Source of the DNA: Aselliscus stoliczkanus
Lineage: Eukaryota > Chordata > Mammalia > Chiroptera > Hipposideridae
Length of the DNA stretch: 64,000 bases
Assembly (NCBI GenBank): GCA_033961575.1
Contig: CM066740.1
Coordinates: forward strand, 61,945,213 to 62,009,212
Reading direction: 5' to 3'
Below are positions 35,413 through 45,365 of the stretch, piece by piece (position 1 is the first letter of the stretch; every line of letters starts with the position of its first letter). The notes beneath the pieces are model-generated. The model searched no databases. It was not told the DNA's origin and saw only the letters and a list, made by a program, of their open reading frames with translations. The translations under genes were made by a program, and so were the position numbers.

Positions 35413-35486
35413 AGTACTAACCAGGCCCAGCCCTGCTTAGCTTCCAAGATCAGACGAGATCGGTTGAGGGTGGTATGGCCGTATAC
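35413..35486 (-). pseudogene. 5S rRNA pseudogene (5' part)
   Basis: Read on the minus strand this follows 5S rRNA from its 5' end (GTATACGGCCATACCACCCT) to about nucleotide 75 (GGTTAGTACT). Conserved blocks CGATCTCGTCTGATCTTGG and AAGCTAAGCAGGG are kept. About 6-7 nucleotides are deleted after CACCCT and the 3' 45 nucleotides, including the internal C box, are absent, so it is not transcribable as a 5S gene. It sits at a breakpoint in L2. Confidence 0.88.
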
Positions 35487-35515
35487 TGGCGTTTCTCTAT
35501 GATAGTTTTCTGTTG

Positions 35516-35839
35516 CTGTCTTAGACCACGGGGGCCGCCATAGTAGTCTGTTAATAACAAGACATTTATTTCATAATTCTGTAGGCTGGGAAGTCTAAGA
35601 TCAAAAATGAGATTCAATGTTTGGTGAGAGCCCACTCACTCCCTGGTTCATATCTTCACCTGGTGAAACAGGCAAGGGAACATCCGGGGTCTCTTTATAA
35701 GGGCACTGATCCCATTCATGAGGGCTCCACCCTTATGCCTGAATCACCTCCCAAAGGCCCCACCTCCAGATGTTATCCCATTAGGGATTAGGTTTCAACA
35801 CATGAATTCTAGGGGAATAAAAACATTCAGTCTATAACA
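35516..35839 (-). mobile_element. MaLR (MLT1-type) solo LTR
   Basis: On the minus strand it starts TGTTATAGACTGAATG, contains GGTGGGGCCTTTGGGAGGTG and GACTTCCCAGCC, an AATAAATGTCTT signal, and ends GGTCTAAGACA. This is the plan of a mammalian ERVL-MaLR solo LTR. No internal retroviral genes are present. It appears to be inserted into a further old repeat whose left edge (tttctgttgctg) and right side (ctataacaagttagcacaaa, to about 36330) flank it. Confidence 0.65.
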
Positions 35840-35884
35840 CTGCTATAACAAGTTAGCACAAATTTAATGGCTTAAAAACAACAC

Positions 35885-35918
35885 AGATTTATAACCTGAC
35901 AGCTCAGGTTATAAATCT
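35885..35918. repeat. Perfect hairpin, 15-bp arms
   Basis: AGATTTATAACCTGA, spacer CAGC, then the exact reverse complement TCAGGTTATAAATCT. It lies in an old repeat whose usual sequence, as I recall it, is not palindromic here, so the symmetry probably arose locally. Confidence 0.92.
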
Positions 35919-36339
35919 GGAGCTCAGAAGTCTAAAATGGGTGGTCAGGGGCTCTGTTCCTTCTGGGGAGTCTTATCAGAGAGTGTTTCCTTGTCCTGTC
36001 CAGCTTCTAGAGATTACCTGTGTTCCTTAGCTTGTGGCTCCCTCCTTCTTCTTCAAAGCCAGCTGTGCAGCTTGTACTCCTTCCCCCCACGCTTCTTCTC
36101 CCCTTCCCTTAGTCACATTTTTTCTTCCGACAACCCTGTTTCTCTCTCACAAGGACGCATGTGATTATATTCGACTCTCTCACACAATCTGGGATAAACT
36201 TTCCATCTCAAGATCCTCCACTCACATCTGCAAAGTCCCTTTTGCTAGGTAAGGTAATGTTTTCACAGGTTACAGAGTTTAGGGTGTGGGTCTCCTTGGG
36301 AGAAATTATGCTTCCTACAGAAACCTTCTTGCTCAGACT

Positions 36340-37362
36340 GTTGTGATAGCCTCCTAACTGGTCCCCCCATATCTACAGATACCCAACTAGGGAGCAGCTA
36401 TAGTGCTCCTATTGAAACAGTTAGATCATGTCATCCTTAGTTCACAAGCTTTCCGCAGCCATCTCTCAGAGTAAAAGGCCTTTGAGTGGCCTCCAGGCTA
36501 CAGGACCTCCGCCTCCCGCCCTCCTCCTTCTGGTACCACCTCCTAGTGCCTTGTCCTTACTCCTCTGCAGCCTTCCTGCCCTTTGCCTGTTCCAGCCTTG
36601 GGGCTTTTGCTTTTGTTTTCTCTGCTGGGAAAGCCCTTCCAAATGGGCCTGGGGCTCCTTCCCTCACCTCCTCCGAGTGAGGCTTTCCCTGACCCTCCTG
36701 TTTTAACTGCCAGCCCTGACTGTTACCTGCAGTCCCTCCCTTGCTTTATTTAGCTCCATTATACTTACTAGCTCCGCTTTATATATTTACATGTTTGTTT
36801 CCATTTCCACTAGGATGTAAGCTCCATGAAGGTGTGTGTGTGGGGGGTCTGTTTTCTTTTTTTGTTTTTTTGAAGATTTTATTGGGGAATCGGGGAAGGG
36901 GAACAGACAAGTTGCTGTCCTTTTGTTCTTCAGTCTAGTTTTGGAGGACATCGCTTTACTGGCCCGTGTTGCTATCATCATTGCGCTCTTCTTGGGTGAG
37001 GCAGATCGGTCATTGGTCATTGGACAGCTGCTCCCGGTGGCTCCCGGCAGTTCTCTCCAGCTGCCAACTGTGGCCGCTCACGCTGGCTGCTGGCCACTGA
37101 CGGCAGCCCACTGCTGTCTACACCTTCACTGGCGACTCATGGCAGTCCAGCTCCAGGTCAAGCTGTTGTTCACCATCTTAGCTGTAGAGGGCGCAGTGTC
37201 ACTGGCCCTCATAAGTGGGATCCAAACTGGGGCCCTGCTGCTCAGAGCTGGCGTCCCAAGCCAACTCCTAACCAACGCGCCACTTGGTCGGCCCTGGGGC
37301 TCTGTTTTTACTGCTGTGTTGTACCTGGCTCAATAAATATTTGTTGAGTGAGTGCATTTTGA
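36340..37362 (+). mobile_element. LINE2 3' end, split by a SINE
   Basis: Sense L2 phrases run in order: GATAGCCTCCTAACTGGTCC, GGGGCTTTTGC, GAGGCTTTCCCTGACCC, ATGTAAGCTCCATGAAGG and the terminal CTCAATAAATATTTGTTGAG. The SINE at 36858-37294 interrupts it. With 35285-35412 it forms one old L2 broken by later insertions. Confidence 0.7.
36858..37294 (-). mobile_element. Full-length SINE inserted in L2
   Basis: A full-length Rhin-1-like copy, minus strand, with the AATAAA/CCCC-type tail at the left and a head ending CCACTTGGTCGGCC. It contains an additional ctgctgctcagagctgg segment shared with the copy at 41290. Flanking ggggtctgtttt and ggggctctgtttt are a slightly diverged target duplication. 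Confidence 0.9.
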
Positions 37363-37610
37363 TTGACTCCAAATTTTTCCTGTTAAATACAGATGCATCT
37401 TTAGATCAAGGATACTAGATTAATGAATATTGTATAGACATAGATATATTGTCTTGTTTTTACCTTTTTCACATTATGCAGAAATATCCATTTTGTTTTT
37501 AAATTACTGCTTTTTTTTTTAAATTTTGATTTGTTTCGTCCATAGGTGATAATAAAGCCAAGGGGGATGACAGCGTTTGTGTATGACTTTGTTACATTTC
37601 TGGGGAGCCT

Positions 37611-37650
37611 GAAGAGTACCAAAGTACTAAAGTACTCTTCTGTACTTTAG
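37611..37650. repeat. Overlapping short inverted repeats
   Basis: GAAGAGTAC (37611-37619) pairs with GTACTCTTC (37632-37640), and CTAAAGTAC (37627-37635) pairs with GTACTTTAG (37642-37650). The two hairpins are mutually exclusive. Confidence 0.8.
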
Positions 37651-38555
37651 TGTGACATTTTTGTTTCTTCACTCTGGTTTATGAAGATGAGTGATTAGTG
37701 TTGTGCCATGAAGTCTGGAAGAGAGCTCGAGAACTGCAGGTCCTCCAGCCATTCCGCCCCACTATGCTGTCCCCCAAGACAGGGCAACGGTTGTTTGGGT
37801 CATTCTTTCTCTGCTAGTGGCATTCCTGCCATTTGCTGTCCTGGTTGCAGATTCTAATGGGAACTGCTTCTGGTTGTTACTGTTCTGTTTTTATGCTTTG
37901 ACTTTATATTCTCTTTAGTACCTCAGCATTTTTCAACCATCATGGGGGAAAAAAGTAATCTTTTATCTGACCACACCAGTAAGTGTCTCTAACTTTCTGT
38001 GTATGGTATATATATATAGTCCCTTATTCATCAAACCCGCCCCCTTTTGCGTTCTTATGCATGTGATTTGTGGTGGGAAGAAGTGGCTCCCCCCAAAGGC
38101 CATAGCTCTGACTTGAGGCTTGATCCTTGGAGAAGTGTGGGGCAGACTCTTCTAGGGTCCAGAGTTTCCACCACCTTCACATTTGATGTTTGGGGGTTGT
38201 TCTCGCATTAACTTCCTGGCACAGTGTGTACTGAGGGCTCCTCATTCTCTGTAGTAAAACCGACATATGTCTGAAATGTTCCAGAAGACTTTATGAAAGG
38301 GTGGGGATGACAGGAAAATAAAGACAGAGTAGCGGGGTAGAGACCAGCAGCTCTCAGGATATCCAGCGTCCTCAGAATCCTAAGGAGTCTAGATCGAAAC
38401 CATTTTCCTAACAGTAGACATTATATTCTTTTTTTTCACTCTCTTTCTGTCATGAGTGCACACTGGAGTTTTCCAGAAGCTACATGATGTGTGATTTTGC
38501 AGCAGATCAAATGAGGAAGCAGATATGAGAATCGGGCTGTTTTCTATTGAGCTAC

Positions 38556-38855
38556 CAGGGGTTGGCAAACTGTGACTTGCAAGACACATGTGGCTCTTTG
38601 GGTACGCTCAGTCTCAAAAGTTTGCTGACCCCTGGAAGAGCCAATCCTGTCCCTCACAACTACTTAGATTATTCGAGAGCCATAAATATATTTTTATGTA
38701 ATCACCATTACGTGAATAACATCCTTTAAAAATTTTATAAATGAAACTATGATAGTTTTATCTTATTTGCATTGTCAATTTTACTTCAGAGGCTCTTGAG
38801 CTGCAGTTTGCTGACCCCTGGCTGTCCTTCCGTCTCAAAAGTTTGCCGACCCCTG
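38556..38855. mobile_element. Compound hAT-type MITE
   Basis: The left end CAGGGGTTGGCAAACTG and the right end, inverted, CAGGGGTCGGCAAACTTTTG are hAT-like terminal repeats. Flanking gagcta on both sides fits part of an 8-bp target duplication. Two extra copies of the inverted end, AGTTTGCTGACCCCTGG, occur inside at about 38620-38636 and 38805-38821, so the element is a tandem or nested composite. It has no coding capacity. Confidence 0.7.
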
Positions 38856-41012
38856 AGCTAGACATTAAAGAAATTTGCAGAAATAAAAAATAATGGCATT
38901 CTTTTCTGTTTGTTTGCTTTGGAAAATTTAGTGATTAAAAAAACATGTTTACTTTAACATGCAGTAGGTTTATTATAGTTTTAAAATGATGAGTAGATTT
39001 AAGTTTTTGGTTTTAATTTCTAATAAGATAAATAGCAATAGTTATAACCCACACAAACAAAAGGTCTTTGGGTCTTTAATAATTTTTAAGAGTATAAAAA
39101 TGGTCAGACCATTTGGCTTTTGAGATACAGTTTCTTCATGTTCAGCTATGTCCTCTTCCTCCAGAGTTCTCGCTAAACAGTTTCTGTTGATTACCTAGGG
39201 TTTGCCCTCACAATTTAGATTTCTTGCTGAAAGCACAGCCTTTCCCAACAACACTAGAAGGATTTGCCTGCAGGAGAAGGCTTGGCTGTGTTCCTAAGAG
39301 ATGGAGCCATACTCCTTGCAGCCATCGGAAGCACACCGTGTAAGTGAGGACGCGGTGTCTATGGCATGTGCTTATAAACAATGCACCTGGGACTGCCAGT
39401 TTGATGTGTGGGGAGGCTGCTGGGGGCCAGGGAAAATATGTGTCTGCCCCTAATTTGTTGCTGCAGATGTTGACAAGAATCAGAAATGGCCCCTCCCGGC
39501 TCTGAGAGAGGTTGTTGTGAGTGTCCTGCTGTGTGCCAAAGATGATTGTTTCCCTTTCTAGCTTATTTCTGGAACAAGAAGTTTTTCAGTGGGGTCAATC
39601 CAACTGTGTTATTTAATTATGGCTTTATACTTTTCAGCCTTCAAAAACCTTTAAAATATGCCCTAAATATTTACAGAATGTGTGAACAGTTGTTTCGGTA
39701 TATATTTTGTGTGTGTATGCACATATGCCCATATAAATATGTGTATGTGTTTATTCATTAATTTCTATACCCCACATAATTTAGTGAACCTTTCAGTCAG
39801 GAAAATAATTTGAGTCATAACCTTCGAAGTTTAGGTTAATGAGATTTGATTATTTAGTGATTTCTTCTATTATTGTTTTTACTGAGAGTAATTGATGGTC
39901 ATAGAAAACATTTAATAGATAAAGCATGTTTTGAAAACCATTTTCGGGACATTTAAGAGAGTGAAATGTGTTACAGTACAGGACGCTGAGGGAATTGCGC
40001 TGAGGGCCAGGAGCCTGGGCTAAGCCCTGAGTCCCACAGCTGGTCAGGATTGGAGCAGTTCACAGCCTGGACGTGCCTCCAGGTTTCTGCCACTCTGCCA
40101 GGTGGCACCTGAGTCACAGATTTGACCTTGTTTCTTCTTTAGATAGAAGTAACATTTTTATTCAATTAACCGAAATGCTCATTAGAACCCATGGATAAAA
40201 TCAAGTGCTTAGAAACTAGCATCTTAAATACAGTGATTTTTCCCATGATAAGTGTGTGGAAGTTTTTCACTTATTGTGATCCCTTTAGCCTTGCTAAAGG
40301 ATTTTACCAACCTATTAGAAGCACTAAGGCTGTTCTTTGGGACTTGGCCTGTATGAGCTGTGTGACTTTAGAAAAATTACTCCCATACCTTAAATCTCAG
40401 TTTATCGCTTTGACAAATGGGGTATAAATAGCTAACTTAATGTGGTTGTCAGGATTTAAAGCAGCTGCATATGCAAACTCTTAAGAGTAACAGCTACCAG
40501 TTTCCTGGCCCTTGTGATCTGCCAGATACATTGATGGGAACAAACTGGGGGGAAAAGTTACAAATTGTGACTAGATTTTGTGCTAAGAGAATAATACATA
40601 GGTTCCTATTTTAGACAGGGTGGGTAGGGAGGCCTTAAAGTGAATTTTAATGTGTTTCTCTGGGAAATGACCATGTACCTGTGGAAATTGCATTTTGGAG
40701 GATATTTTAAAAAGCTCCCATTTGGAACATTCTTATACATTATTAAACAAAAATGTGGAAAACACTTTAAAGAAAGGAAGGAATTCTAAATAATAAAATG
40801 GTGCAGTGGTTTCCAGAGGCTACATAAATGCTTATTATTAAAAAGATTTACAGGAACAAGCCTAGAGAAACTAAAGAAAGTCCTGAAATCTTTATTCTAG
40901 TGAAGCTGTCTTTCAGAGTCTTTCATTAACATTTTTGTAAAGGCACAATCCGAGGTGAGATGTAGGAGCTGAAGCCCATAAAGGGAATAGATTTGGACAA
41001 CTTCCGCCCCAA

Positions 41013-41040
41013 GTCTCACAAGTTGGATCACTTGTGAGAC
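41013..41040. repeat. Short perfect hairpin, 11-bp arms
   Basis: GTCTCACAAGT, spacer TGGATC, then the reverse complement ACTTGTGAGAC. A second hairpin lies about 200 bp further on. Confidence 0.85.
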
Positions 41041-41241
41041 AGCTGGTTGTTTGTAAAAAGGACTGAATCTGGATCTATAAATCCTTTTAATAGGCAGGAT
41101 AATTTTCAAAGACTGGGCCTGTCATTATTGCAGTTTTAATATATGTTAATGACTTTTAAAAATTCCTTTTGTTCCTTGCATAACAATTACATAGTATCTG
41201 AAGAGAAGAACTACCTGTAATTTTTCTAAGGTACGCCCCCA

Positions 41242-41264
41242 AACAAGGCATCAAATGCCTTGTT
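41242..41264. repeat. Short perfect hairpin, 10-bp arms
   Basis: AACAAGGCAT, spacer CAA, then the reverse complement ATGCCTTGTT. It lies about 25 bp before a SINE insertion. Confidence 0.85.
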
Positions 41265-41289
41265 AGGCTCTTTAATAATATTCGAGTAG

Positions 41290-41731
41290 AGGGCCTACCA
41301 AGTGGCGTGTTGGTTAAGAGGTGGCTTGGGATGCCAGCTCTGAGCAGCAGGGCCCAGGTTCGGATCCCACATATGAGGGCCAGTGACACTGCCCTCTACA
41401 GCTAATACGGTGAACAACAGCTTGACCTGGAGCTGGGCTGCCATGAATCGCCAGCGACAGCGTTGGCTGCAGTGGGGCTGGCCGGCAGCTGGCATGCACT
41501 TTCATGAGCTTTCATGAGCTGTTGTGAGCGGCCATCCAATGGCCGGCTACCGACTGTCTCACCCGGGAAGAGCGCAATGATAATACCAACATGGGCCAGT
41601 GAAGCAATATCCTCCATAGCTAGACTGAAGAACTAAAGGACAGCAACTTGTCTGTTCCCCTTCCCCGATTCCCCAACGTTGTTCGCCTCCCCCAATTCCC
41701 CAATAAAATCTTTAAAATTAAATAAGTAAAA
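41290..41731 (+). mobile_element. Full-length tRNA-derived SINE
   Basis: A plus-strand full-length copy: head GGGCCTACCAAGTGGCGTG, B-box GGTTCGGATCC, CACTGCCCTCTACAGCTAA, then the long body and the CCCCAATTCCCCAATAAAAT end. It carries the extra ctctgagcagcagggccc segment. Flanks attcgagtag and atttgagtag form the target duplication. Open frames on the minus strand are SINE sequence. Confidence 0.92.
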
Positions 41732-42113
41732 TGATATTTGAGTAGACCATGCCCATATTTTGTGCTGTGCATCCTTTATGGCGCTCCATTCTTACAGTGG
41801 GAAACTGCAGCTCAGCAGGCTCCCTCTCTACGGGCCTTGGGGGCAGAACTCTGCCTGACCTTTGGCCTTGGTGTCTAGTTTTCCTTCATTTCTCCATGGT
41901 GGTTGCTAACACCACAGGTGGGCACTGATGCTTGGGAAGGTTTGTAGAAAGCATGAAACTGTCATATAAACTGTACCAGAAATGTTTGCTTCTAAACAAT
42001 GAATTGTTCCTGTCATGGTCTTTGTGAGTTGGCTGAACTCAAATGGGCTGGTGTACGGGGTAACATTGTTGGAGGTGAGGCTTTGAGGGCAGACAAAGGT
42101 GGTCAGATGATGT

Positions 42114-42219
42114 GGGCCGGCCAAGTGGCGCGGTGGTTGGGAGATGGCTTGGGATGCTGGTGGCCCTGGTTCGGATCATGCATATGAGGGCAGTGACACT
42201 GCCCTCAAAAAAAAAAGAT
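42114..42219 (+). mobile_element. Short tRNA-derived SINE
   Basis: A plus-strand short form beginning GGCCGGCCAAGTGGCGCGG and ending CACTGCCCTC plus A10. Target duplication ggtcagatgatgt / gatcagatgatgt at 42101-42113 and 42220-42232. Confidence 0.92.
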
Positions 42220-42727
42220 GATCAGATGATGTGGGACCTCTAGGCTCCGGGTGGTTCATATTTCTTTAACTGGGAGACACTGTTTAGGGCAAATGACAGC
42301 AAGAATATAAGAGCAAAGAAGGGAGTCAGGGTGTACCAAGAGAGGAGAAGAATCTGGAAAGGATACTGGCAGTGAACGCCAGTGGACGTGAGAAAGCAGT
42401 TTAAGTTTATCAGGCTGGTCGATGTTAACAAGTGAACATTTATTGTTATTGGTTGGTATTACAAACATGTCGAATTCAGTGTCATGTTATGAGAAATTTT
42501 TCTGGTTGCAAGCGATGGAAACCAAATATCTCCCATGGAATATATTAACTCATGTAACTGAAAAATTACAGAATTTTTAGGTGTGGCAAGACCCAAGGAC
42601 TCGAAAGATGTCAGTCAGAACTCAGTGTCACTCACCAAGACTGGTCCTGGTTTCTCTGAAAAATACATTGATAGAATTGGAGGATAGGGCATCCACAAGA
42701 GTTAATTATTAACCCTCTCAGTCCATG

Positions 42728-43028
42728 GTTGTTGTTTTTTTTGTTCTGTTTTGTTGTTGTTGTTTTTTAAGATTTTATTGGGGAAATGGGGAAGGTAACA
42801 GTGTTAGGGAATTGGAGGAAGGGCAACATTATGTTTTTCCAGGACCCATCAGCTCCAAGTCAAGTCATTGTCCTTCAGTCTTAGTTGTGGAGGGTGCAAG
42901 CTCAACTCTAAGTCCAGTCGCCATTTTCAATCTGGTTGTGGGGGAACAAAGCCCATCATCCCATTTGGGAGTTGAATTGGCAACCTTGTCAAGAGCACAC
43001 GCTCCAACTAACTGAGCCACCCGGATGC
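42728..43028 (-). mobile_element. tRNA-derived SINE, second type
   Basis: A minus-strand copy with tail (ttttaagattttattgggga) and the sequence CTTCAGTCTTAGTTGTGGAG, the site that in the copy at 20808 holds the tRNA-Lys half. Flanking ctctcagtccatg (42715-42727) and ctctcagtccgtg (43029-43041) give the target duplication. Confidence 0.88.
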
Positions 43029-43125
43029 TCTCTCAGTCCGTGTTCTTAAAGACCACTAGCTTCAGTTTTATTTATTTATTTATTTATTTTTTATTTTTTT
43101 TTTTAAATTTTATTTTATTTTTAAT

Positions 43126-43271
43126 TAGTTTCAGGTGTACAACACAGTGCAATAGTTATACATTTTACCCCTCAAAGTGACAACCCCCCCACCCCCAATA
43201 GTTTCAGGTGTACAACACAGTGCAATAGTTATACATTTTACCCCTCAAAGTGACAAACCCCCCACCCCCAA
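43126..43271. repeat. 73-bp tandem duplication in the L1 3' UTR
   Basis: Two adjacent units of about 73 bp begin tagtttcaggtgtacaacac and end in a C-rich stretch (acccccaa). They differ by one or two bases within the C run. The copy may be private to this L1 or shared by its subfamily. Confidence 0.9.
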
Positions 43272-43680
43272 TACACCACCCCACACCCCCCCATATCATA
43301 TATATCTATTACTCTTCCTCTGACTCTCTTCCACAGTATAATCCACATCCCGTGACTATCTATATATATTCAATTACAGTAGGTATACCACCTCCACTTT
43401 AGTAATACAGTGCAGTGATCAAACCTCTACTCCATCCATGAAATGGTCTCCCTAACAAGACCTATGATCATCTGACATTCCACAGAATATTTACAACATT
43501 ATTAATTATATTCCCCAAACTGTTTTTCCTATCCCAGTAGCAGTATTGTAGTTGCCTATTTTTGCTGTCTAATCCCTTCCCCTTCTCCCTCATTCCCCTT
43601 CCTCTCCAAATTAGCAACCCTGATTTTTCCTCTATATCTATGAGACAGTTTCTGTTTACTTTGCTCATTCATACAGTTTT

Positions 43681-44005
43681 TCATATTCCACATATAAGTG
43701 AGATCATATGGTATTTGTCCTTCTCTGACTGACTTATTTCACTCAACATTATAGTCTCTAGGTCCATCCATATCATTGCAAATGGCACGATTTCATTCTT
43801 CTTTATAGCGGAGTAATACTCCATTGTATAAATATACCACAGTTTCTTAATCCAGTCATCTACTGACGGGCATTTTGGTTGTTTCCAAGTCTTAGCTATT
43901 GTAAATTGTGCTGCTATGAACATCGGGGTGCATAACTTTTTTTGAATAAGTGTCTTGGTTTTTTCAGGATAAATACCTAGGAGTGGAATTGCTGGGTCAA
44001 AAGGT
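43681..44005 (-). pseudogene. L1 ORF2 C-terminal fragment
   Basis: The minus-strand frame ends at a natural ORF2 terminus and contains typical L1 ORF2 tail segments: CPSVDDWIKKLWYIYTMEYY, SAIKKNEIVPFA, MLSEISQSEKDKYHMISLI. Endonuclease and reverse transcriptase domains are absent owing to 5' truncation. It has no function by itself. Confidence 0.9.
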
Positions 44006-44076
44006 ACTAGCTTCAGTTTTATAAAGAAAAACATGAGAGGAAAAAAAAGCACAAAATTATAAAATATTTAGCAGCA

Positions 44077-44942
44077 CCACACACAGAATGGCCAAAATCC
44101 AAACACTGACAACACCAAATGCTGGTGAGAACATGGAGCAACAGGAACTCTCTCATTCATTGCTGACAAGAATTCAAAAGGTGCAGCCACTTTGGAAGAC
44201 AGTTTGATAGTTCTTTACAAAGTGAAACATTCTTACTGTATAATCCAGCCATCGTGCTCCTTGGTATTTACCCAAAGGAGTTGAAAACTTCCATCCATAC
44301 AAAAACCTGCACACAGATGTTTATAGCAGCTTTTTTCATAATTGCCCAAACTTGGATGAAACCAACATGTCCGTCATAGGTGAATGGATAAACATACTGT
44401 GGTCCATCCAGACAATGGGGTATTATTCACGGCTAAAAAGACATGAACTGTTAAGCCATGAAAAGACATGGTGGAACCATAAATGCTTATTATTAAATAA
44501 AAGAAGCCAATCTGAAAAGGCTCCATACTGTATGATATGTGACATTCTGAAAAAGGCAAAATAAAAACAGTCAAAGATCAGTGGTTGTGACAGGAGTGAG
44601 GATGGGGAGAAGGATAAATGGGTAGAGCACAGAGTATTTTTAGGACAAGCAAATCTACTCCATGTAATACTATAAAAGTGGGTATATCATACATTTGTCC
44701 AAACCCATGGAATGTATAAGACTGAGATTGACCCTCTAAGGTCAACTGTGGACTTTGGGTGATTGTGATGTATCAATGTTGGTTCATCATTTGTAACAAA
44801 CATACTCTCTGGTGGGGAATGTTGAAAATGGGGGAAGCTATGTGTGTGTCAGGGCAGGAGGTGTGTGGGAAATCTCTGTACCTTCCCCTCAATTTTAGTG
44901 TGAATCTAAAACTGCTCTAAAAAATAAAGTCTTTAAAAAACA
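44077..44942 (+). mobile_element. Old L1 3' end (L1M type)
   Basis: A plus-strand L1 fragment with ORF2-tail DNA (gtgaatggataaacatactg, gggtattattcacggctaaa) disrupted by changes, a 3' UTR with aaaactgctctaaaaaataa, and an A-rich end. Imperfect flanking repeats atttagcagca / atttagtagca support a target duplication. It is more diverged than the neighbouring inverted L1. Confidence 0.8.
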
Positions 44943-45149
44943 TTTAGTAGCAGCTCTTAGCTTGCCAATCGAAGGACATGGTTTGTGTTTAAAACTTGAA
45001 GTAGCAGAAGGAGGTAGGAACATCAATCATTCTTGGTAATTAAGTGCTCTGTACTCTGCTCGGGCACCCTGACTTGCCTGGGTAGTTGATAAGTGGCATG
45101 TAAATGATCTTAGCCTCTCTTACTGAGAATGGCAGAGCTGCACATTTGT

Positions 45150-45365
45150 CATTATGTCAGGCAACATGCTACACACTGGACATTAATGATCTCTCTAAGC
45201 CTTAACACGGTCCTATGACCTAAGTTTTATTATCTCTTATGCATATGAAACTGAGGCGTAGAGTGGTTAGCAACTTGGCAAAGGTCACAGAGCTGAGAAA
45301 AATTGAGCCAAAATTCAAATCCAGGCAGTTGGAAACCAGAGCCTTCATTCTGGACTGCATCATGT
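45150..45365 (+). mobile_element. MIR element
   Basis: Contains the MIR core in order: GAAACTGAGGCGTAGAGTGG, AAGGTCACAGAGCTGAG and AAATCCAGGCAGTTGG. Open frames across it are incidental. Confidence 0.75.

Larger units (their letters stand above)
43072..44005 (-). mobile_element. 5'-truncated L1, recent
   Basis: A 934-bp minus-strand L1 3' end: a T/TTTA-rich run (poly-A tail) at the left, a 3' UTR with gtgtacaacacagtgcaata, and the ORF2 C-terminus. A perfect 17-bp target duplication, actagcttcagttttat, lies at 43055-43071 and 44006-44022, so the insertion is fairly recent. An older L1 in the opposite orientation follows at 44077. Confidence 0.93.

Noticed and set aside
35413..35486. Functional 5S rRNA gene
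   Set aside because: The 3' third and the C box are missing and there is an internal deletion.
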